From contig JAUWTT010000089.1 of NCBI GenBank assembly GCA_030614585.1, forward strand, positions 1 to 10,317: a stretch of DNA of 10,317 bases, read 5' to 3'. This stretch comes from Acidobacteriota bacterium. Lineage in GTDB: Bacteria > Acidobacteriota > UBA6911 > RPQK01 > JAPXNP01. Position 1 is the first letter of the stretch; each line of letters opens with the position of its first letter. This document shows, piece by piece, positions 7,701 through 10,317 of this stretch. The notes beneath the pieces were generated by a model that made no database searches, was not told the DNA's origin, and was given only the letters and a program-made list of their open reading frames with translations. The translations under genes and the position numbers were made by a program.

Positions 7701-8355
7701 CGAGTCAGCCGAAAGGGACGAGATCCTGGAGCAGTACCAGACCCTAAAGGCTAAGTTGGAGAACTTCGGCCCCATAAACATGACGGCCTTGACCGAGTAT
7801 CAGGAGCACCAGGAGAGATTCGAGTTTCTGACGAAACAGCGGGAGGACTTGGAGAAATCTATTGCCGACACCACCAAGGCGATTCAGGAGATCAACCGCA
7901 GGAGCAGGGCTCTGTTCAGCGAGGCGTTCGAAGCCATAAATCTGAACTTCAAGGAAGTGTTCCAGAAGCTCTTCGGTGGTGGTGATTGCGGTGTACGGCT
8001 CTTGGACGAAGAAGATGTACTTGAATGTGGGATCGACCTCTATGCTCAGCCGCCTGGAAAGCGCCTGCAGAATGTAATGTTGCTTTCAGGGGGAGAAAAA
8101 GCTCTCACGGTTTTAGCTCTCCTGATCGGAATCTTCATGTTCCGCCCCAGCCGGTTTTGTGTGCTGGACGAAGTGGATGCTCCGCTCGATGATGCGAATG
8201 TACGACGGTTCGGATCTCTCATCGAAGAGATGAGTAACGAAACGCAGTTCATCATCGTGACACACAACAAGAGAACGATGGAGATGGCTCGGGCACTTCA
8301 TGGAGTCACTATGGAGGAGCCAGGCGTCTCGAAAGTCATTTCGGCTCAGATTTAG
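4765..8355 (+). CDS. smc: Chromosome segregation/condensin ATPase SMC
   Basis: 1196 aa, the usual length for bacterial SMC. The homodimer works with ScpA and ScpB to extrude or tether DNA loops and compact the nucleoid. The order of parts is complete. The N-terminal head begins MLQLEALELVGFKSF, with Walker A GPNGCGKS at 32-39 and the WVLGEQSARSLRG segment after it. A long coiled coil runs from about 165 to 510, the hinge from about 513 to 690 (GTLADSIETSPEF...GGESLTPRGLASG), and a returning coiled coil to about 1000. The C-terminal head has ENFGPINM near 1000, signature LSGGEK at 1107-1112, Walker B FCVLDEVDAP with D1135 and E1136, and H-loop His1167. I chose the ATG at 4765 because the family begins there; the in-frame GTG at 4699 would add 22 unrelated residues. 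GGAG lies 12 nt upstream, a rather long spacing. scpA and scpB are not adjacent. Confidence 0.96.
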   Translation: MLQLEALELVGFKSFAQKTKVVFPERITAIIGPNGCGKSNLFDAVGWVLGEQSARSLRGQKMDEFIFGGTKKRKRSGLAEVKLHFKRTGEEPLFLSGVELDSEEVEISRRLYRSGESHYFVNQRRCRLMDVQRFLDDSGLGYASYAMIAQGKIDSFLTAKPLDRRQIIEEAAQITGYKSKRRNAEVKLELAQQNLVRVDDIVIEIERQLRSLKRQASKAERYQRFKDEFRQIQRQRFAIEFDEQHGLLVRLAESLEELKGKETGVTGQLRRHEAFYKAAVGKREKYEGELTELQEKRSQISLELDRTQNSVRYHGEQIGQTEDALKVLSLEAVTLEKSLSGIGEEWDRFQKESAALEQQEAESAEEVEKRKNVAGEKVMRLEKAEDGLEELRSKLIRISAETASSRNLEEQLSLRVQRLKGETERLHKERTRAYEQLEAQRSVAGEKKLLLEKLRTELAELEEAVREKRILQEQLGTQLDDLTAQEGDLKGQQVGLNERLQSLQELELTRSQYSDGVQKVLQHLSENEVVPTAGTLADSIETSPEFERLVEQFLDRELEYVLVDSLDEAVRGLSELRTLESGKCTFLSLYTTNGFGKPRHPRELNKVPYEEEGVYGTLADIIEMKPEVEEAFLRVLPQRAESVVVSDIDRALGLAHSYPESTFITLGGESLTPRGLASGAAPGSSKLGLLSLKRQKRELEKKVGQKQRALAKATAAKGAKKKELCDSTAGLERCRNHLYQVEKKSIGLDHEYDQCEAEVRRQERAVATVNSELERIDFDYAELTQKLDSLGKAVADLEARRVRTEEELKAGRDGLTRLRRAFSEAQDQVNSAAAGRKVLEERRVALAGTLERIRSQRSDTESRLRMIHLREEQSQERLNDLGQEIEVLRSRLKTLVEQSKQAEDSLKEVQERFSSCKQGLQEVEEQLQELREQKETLQNKRSEVEVEHARVETLLQNLEAQCIEQLRVPIVEAVQGVDLESAERDEILEQYQTLKAKLENFGPINMTALTEYQEHQERFEFLTKQREDLEKSIADTTKAIQEINRRSRALFSEAFEAINLNFKEVFQKLFGGGDCGVRLLDEEDVLECGIDLYAQPPGKRLQNVMLLSGGEKALTVLALLIGIFMFRPSRFCVLDEVDAPLDDANVRRFGSLIEEMSNETQFIIVTHNKRTMEMARALHGVTMEEPGVSKVISAQI

Positions 8356-8363
8356 GAAAAGAG

Positions 8364-8391
8364 TCTCGGGTCCTGGGTCTTGGGTCTTGAG
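8364..8391 (+). repeat. Four-unit 7-bp tandem repeat (TCYTGGG), copy B
   Basis: Heptamers TCTCGGG, TCCTGGG, TCTTGGG and TCTTGAG start 9 bases after the smc stop codon. They share the CTGGG/CTTGG core and 7-bp period with copy A at 214-241. The GTCTTG wording is also that of copy C on the opposite strand at 8644-8617, so B and C form inverted arrays. Confidence 0.8.
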
Positions 8392-8395
8392 GCGT

Positions 8396-8415
8396 GGTAT
8401 CTTCATTCGTGCTCG
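8396..8415 (+). repeat. Dispersed motif GTATCTTCAYTCGTGCTCG, copy B
   Basis: Nineteen of 20 bases match 240-259. It follows heptamer array B with a 4-base gap. The hexamer expansion seen in copy A is missing here; GCC follows instead. Confidence 0.8.
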
Positions 8416-8425
8416 GCCTGTCGCG

Positions 8426-8480
8426 CCGTAGCTCGCAGAGCGAAGGAAGACCTGCCCTCCATAGCTTTAGCGAAGGAGGG
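8426..8480. repeat. Degenerate direct repeat CCRTAGCT...GCGAAGGA with a 6-bp hairpin
   Basis: Two imperfect copies occur: CCGTAGCT with GCGAAGGA (8426-8447) and CCATAGCT with GCGAAGGA (8459-8477), differing in the short middle part. The second sits inside a perfect 6-bp stem, CCCTCC (8455-8460) and GGAGGG (8475-8480), with a 14-base loop. Two further G-T pairs could extend the stem. This lies inside the inverted repeat pair bounded by arrays B and C. There is no T tract after the stem, so it is not a clear terminator. Confidence 0.5.
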
Positions 8481-8543
8481 TGCTCGTAATCGAACACCTG
8501 TCCAAAAGAGGTCCTCCCGTGAGGTTCCCCAGCTCTGGGATTT

Positions 8544-8594
8544 ACCACCAAGGACACCAAGGAAATCGGTGGTTTATTCGGTTGACAACCCACC
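8544..8594. repeat. CACCAAGGA direct repeat and overlapping hairpins
   Basis: CACCAAGGA occurs twice in tandem (8546-8554 and 8555-8563). ACCACC (8544-8549) and GGTGGT (8568-8573) enclose it as a 6-bp stem. A second arrangement pairs GGTGG (8568-8572) with CCACC (8590-8594) around an inner GGTTG-A-CAACC (8580-8590). The two structures exclude each other. Short CCAAGG/CCAAGACG-type repeats also occur in the other convergent region (344-370). Confidence 0.5.
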
Positions 8595-8596
8595 AT

Positions 8597-8644
8597 CGAA
8601 TACGAAGACACTCCTTACAAGACACAAGACACAAGACACAAGAC
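8597..8644 (-). repeat. Four-unit 7-bp tandem repeat (GTCTTGT) plus TCTTC motif, copy C
   Basis: On the minus strand, four exact GTCTTGT units (8644-8617; ACAAGAC on the plus strand) begin one base after the stop codon of the fis-type gene. They are followed by GTGTCTTCGTATTCG (8611-8597), a diverged form of the GTATCTTCAYTCG motif in copies A and B. The arrangement (stop codon, heptamers, TCTTC motif) matches the other two copies and is oriented with its own gene. Confidence 0.75.
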
Positions 8645-8645
8645 C

Positions 8646-8888
8646 TTACCTAGCCTTCCTACGCAACTTACTCTTGTCGATCCCGTATTCCTGAATGCGC
8701 TTCGAGAGTGTATTCCGATGGATCCCCATTAACTCGGCCGCCTTATACACACTACCGTTGGTCTTGCCCAAAGCATTTATTATGTAGAGCTTTTCTAACT
8801 GAGCTGAGAATTCGGGCCAGTAGATACCCTTGTCGAGCATCTCGTCGATCACTTCTTCGAGCACCTGCTTGATCATTCTTCGGTCCAT
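8646..8888 (-). CDS. Small Fis-type helix-turn-helix DNA-binding protein
   Basis: 80 aa. The C-terminal half (residues 36-70, with KAAELMGIHRNTLSKRIQEYGI) is a Fis/NtrC-type HTH_8 domain: helix, turn at MGIHRNT, recognition helix, then the EYGI ending common in NtrC-family regulators. The N-terminal 35 residues are acidic and helical (KQVLEEVIDEMLDKG) and could dimerise. There is no receiver or AAA+ domain, so it is a stand-alone Fis-like protein, slightly shorter than E. coli Fis (98 aa). It may act as a nucleoid-associated protein or a local regulator; its targets cannot be told from sequence. The ATG at 8888 has GGAG 7 nt upstream, inside the 13-nt gap after cvpA, so it is probably co-transcribed with cvpA. 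The stop codon abuts repeat copy C. Confidence 0.85.
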   Translation of the reverse strand: MDRRMIKQVLEEVIDEMLDKGIYWPEFSAQLEKLYIINALGKTNGSVYKAAELMGIHRNTLSKRIQEYGIDKSKLRRKAR

Positions 8889-8901
8889 GTGTCAGCTCCA
8901 C

Positions 8902-9453
8902 TCATATTCGGTCTTTATCAGGCTCCGGCTGCTCGTCCTCGAGCCAATTCTTTTGAAAGTATTCGAGGCCGTCGAACAGTTTTTGTTTGAAACCTTCAGG
9001 GGCGTATGAGCCAAGAAGCTGAGCGCCCGGCAAAAAGTAGTCTTTCAGCTTTGACCCCTCCAATGCAGCGTTATTTATTGGGAATGCTACGAAGGCAAGA
9101 AAGACGACGATGTTGATCAGGCAGCCGCGCAGTAAGCCAAAGGCCGCTCCCAGACTTCGGTCAAGCCAACTCAACTTCAGTACTTTCACAGTCCTCTTTG
9201 TTATTCCTCCCAGAATCGAACCTGCAATGACCGAAGCGAGAAAGATCGAAAGGAATCCGAGGAAATCAGCGACCATTGGATGCAGCTGAAGCCCAACCAG
9301 AAGCTGAGCAGCATGTGGGTAGAAAAGCACTGCCAGAATAAGCCCGCCGACCGTTCCAGCCAACGAGATCAGTTCAATTGCAAAACCCTTGAGGAATGCA
9401 GTGAGAGTGGAAACGGCGAGAATCACGAGAGCGATAACGTCAAGATAATTCAC
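8902..9453 (-). CDS. cvpA: CvpA family inner membrane protein
   Basis: 183 aa. Four hydrophobic segments (about residues 4-20, 28-45, 63-84 and 103-124) and the conserved starts NYLDVIALVILAVST and FLKGFAIELISLAG mark the CvpA family (colicin V production protein, PF02674). The pattern SWLDRSLGAAFGLLRG before the fourth segment is also typical of the family. The C-terminal 50 residues are soluble, ending in an acidic, charged tail. The exact biochemical role of CvpA is unsettled; in enterobacteria it is linked to colicin V export and sits with purF. The start is GTG at 9453, chosen because a very strong purine-rich ribosome-binding site precedes it and no ATG is nearby. It lies 82 nt after purC and 13 nt before the fis-type gene, consistent with one operon; the neighbouring purine gene fits the family's usual context. 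Confidence 0.88.
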   Translation of the reverse strand: MNYLDVIALVILAVSTLTAFLKGFAIELISLAGTVGGLILAVLFYPHAAQLLVGLQLHPMVADFLGFLSIFLASVIAGSILGGITKRTVKVLKLSWLDRSLGAAFGLLRGCLINIVVFLAFVAFPINNAALEGSKLKDYFLPGAQLLGSYAPEGFKQKLFDGLEYFQKNWLEDEQPEPDKDRI

Positions 9454-9535
9454 TAAACCCTCCCCCCTCTATTGGACCGGTCAAGAAGCCTGGTTGGCCA
9501 AGGTCTTTTCAACCGGCCTTGCCGTCAGGATTCGA
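9454..9535 (-). promoter_or_regulatory. purC-cvpA spacer with strong RBS, palindrome and imperfect hairpin
   Basis: The minus strand reads AGAGGGGGGAGGG (9470-9458) four bases before the GTG start of cvpA, an unusually strong Shine-Dalgarno region that decides this start. GACCGGTC is a perfect 8-bp palindrome at 9475-9482. GGCCAAGG (9496-9503) and CCTTGCC (9517-9523) can pair as a 7-bp stem with C9498 bulged. No U tract follows on the minus strand, so read-through from purC is more likely than termination. No convincing separate promoter for cvpA is seen. Confidence 0.45.
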
Positions 9536-10317
9536 CTACCCCCCGGTGGGTAATTCGGACCCTGTCAACTTCCGATAGGCATCAAGATACCGCTTCGAAG
9601 TCGCCTCGATAACATCGGATGGAAGCTCAGGGCCAGGTGGAGTCTTGTCCCAGTCGAGTGTTTCAAGATAGTCCCTGATGTATTGCTTGTCGTACGATGC
9701 CTGAGGACGTCCCGGTTCATACAAGTCCATCGGCCAGAATCGTGACGAGTCCGGAGTCAGAACTTCATCGATCAGTATCAGTTCGTCACCCACCAGGCCG
9801 AACTCGAACTTGGTATCGCAGATGATAATGCCTTTGGTGCGCGCAAAGTTGGAGGCCGACGTGTAAATGGCCAGGCTTAGCTCGCGCACCCTGCTCGCCA
9901 GGTCTTGGCCCACAATCTCCGCTGCTCTCTCGAAACTGATATTTTCGTCATGCCCGGATTCCGCTTTCGTGGCGGGAGTGAAAATCGGTTCGGGCAGTTG
10001 ATCCGACTCTGTGAGCCCGGCCGGAAGCGGTATTCCGCAGATTTCTTCCGACTCCTGGTACTCCTTCCACCCCGAACCCGCAAGGTAGCCCCTTACCACG
10101 CATTCAATTGGAAGAGGCTTGCATTTTGTGACCAGCGAAGACCTTCCCTTGAGTTGATCCCGGAAGGGTTTCAGCTTGGACGGGAACTCGTCCACATCCA
10201 CTGAAATCAAATGGTGTGTAACGATCTTTTCGCTGCTTATGTGCTTGAACCAGAAAAACGCCATCTGGGTCAGGACTGTCCCTTTAAATGGGATTGGGTT
10301 AGGCAATATTACGTCGA
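9536..10317 (-). CDS. purC: Phosphoribosylaminoimidazole-succinocarboxamide synthase (SAICAR synthetase), 5' end outside window
   Basis: 259 full codons are visible, ending at TAG (9538-9536). The enzyme joins aspartate to CAIR using ATP to give SAICAR (EC 6.3.2.6) in purine synthesis, in the cytoplasm. Both family signatures are present: LPIECVVRGYLAGSGW (encoded near 10114-10066) and IIICDTKFEFG near 9828-9796; IDEVLTPDSSRFWP follows. The sequence and length fit the longer, yeast ADE1-like form of about 300 aa rather than the roughly 240-aa E. coli type. Reading continues to the window edge as DVILPNPIPFKG, where the family has an internal AFDVILPNPIPFKG-like segment. The TTG at 10306 is therefore an internal Leu codon and about 35-45 N-terminal residues lie outside. 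It is probably the upstream visible gene of a purC-cvpA-fis operon. Confidence 0.95.
   Translation of the reverse strand, partial: DVILPNPIPFKGTVLTQMAFFWFKHISSEKIVTHHLISVDVDEFPSKLKPFRDQLKGRSSLVTKCKPLPIECVVRGYLAGSGWKEYQESEEICGIPLPAGLTESDQLPEPIFTPATKAESGHDENISFERAAEIVGQDLASRVRELSLAIYTSASNFARTKGIIICDTKFEFGLVGDELILIDEVLTPDSSRFWPMDLYEPGRPQASYDKQYIRDYLETLDWDKTPPGPELPSDVIEATSKRYLDAYRKLTGSELPTGG

Noticed and set aside
8455..8480. Intrinsic terminator for smc
   Set aside because: The stem is only 6 bp with a 14-base loop, lies about 100 bases past the stop codon and lacks a T tract.
8364..8644. CRISPR array
   Set aside because: Repeat units are 7-9 bp with no regular unique spacers, and no cas genes are present.
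8336..8694. Short open frames on both strands across the smc-fis spacer
   Set aside because: They read through the tandem repeats and hairpins, overlap the ends of real genes and have repeat-derived composition.
10304..10306. TTG as the start of purC
   Set aside because: Reading frame and family similarity continue upstream (DVI before LPNPIPFKG) to the window edge, so this is an internal leucine codon.

Overview
The window holds five complete or nearly complete genes, one clear partial gene at the right edge and one unidentified gene tail at the left edge. Base composition is moderate by eye, slightly above 50% G+C (not computed). An SpoIVB-type S55 peptidase followed by a secreted beta-propeller protein, with a long (yeast-like) PurC, CvpA, a small Fis-type protein and SMC, suggests an acidobacterium or a relative. 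That is an inference from gene content; no rRNA or other marker gene is present.

Layout. Positions 2-214 (+) are the last 70 codons of an unidentified protein. A 217-bp convergent intergenic region full of short repeats follows. On the minus strand, 4450 to 432 form a two-gene unit: a secreted S55-family peptidase-like protein (605 aa) whose stop codon overlaps the start codon of a secreted seven-bladed beta-propeller protein (733 aa). A good sigma70-type promoter (TTGACT-18-TATAGT) lies just upstream, with a perfect 12-bp palindrome touching its -35 box. A 314-bp divergent region separates this unit from smc (4765-8355, +), the chromosome condensation ATPase. A 290-bp convergent, repeat-rich region (8356-8645) follows. 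The minus strand then carries, in transcription order, purC (purine synthesis, 5' end outside the window), cvpA (membrane protein) and a Fis-type HTH gene.

How the genes relate. The peptidase-like protein and the propeller are probably translationally coupled and exported together, so they may act as a pair in the envelope. SMC is housekeeping chromosome organisation; its partners ScpA and ScpB are not here. The purC-cvpA-fis run looks like an operon (82-nt and 13-nt gaps) mixing purine synthesis, a membrane protein and a nucleoid or regulatory protein.

The most unusual structure is non-coding. Three 3' gene ends (the unknown gene, smc and fis) each run directly into a four-unit 7-bp repeat followed by a GTRTCTTC...TCG motif, always in the orientation of the gene that has just ended. 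The copies after smc and fis face each other and act as imperfect terminal inverted repeats around about 280 bp, like a small non-autonomous element. No convincing new protein-coding defence or mobile system is present; most of the window is ordinary chromosomal gene content.
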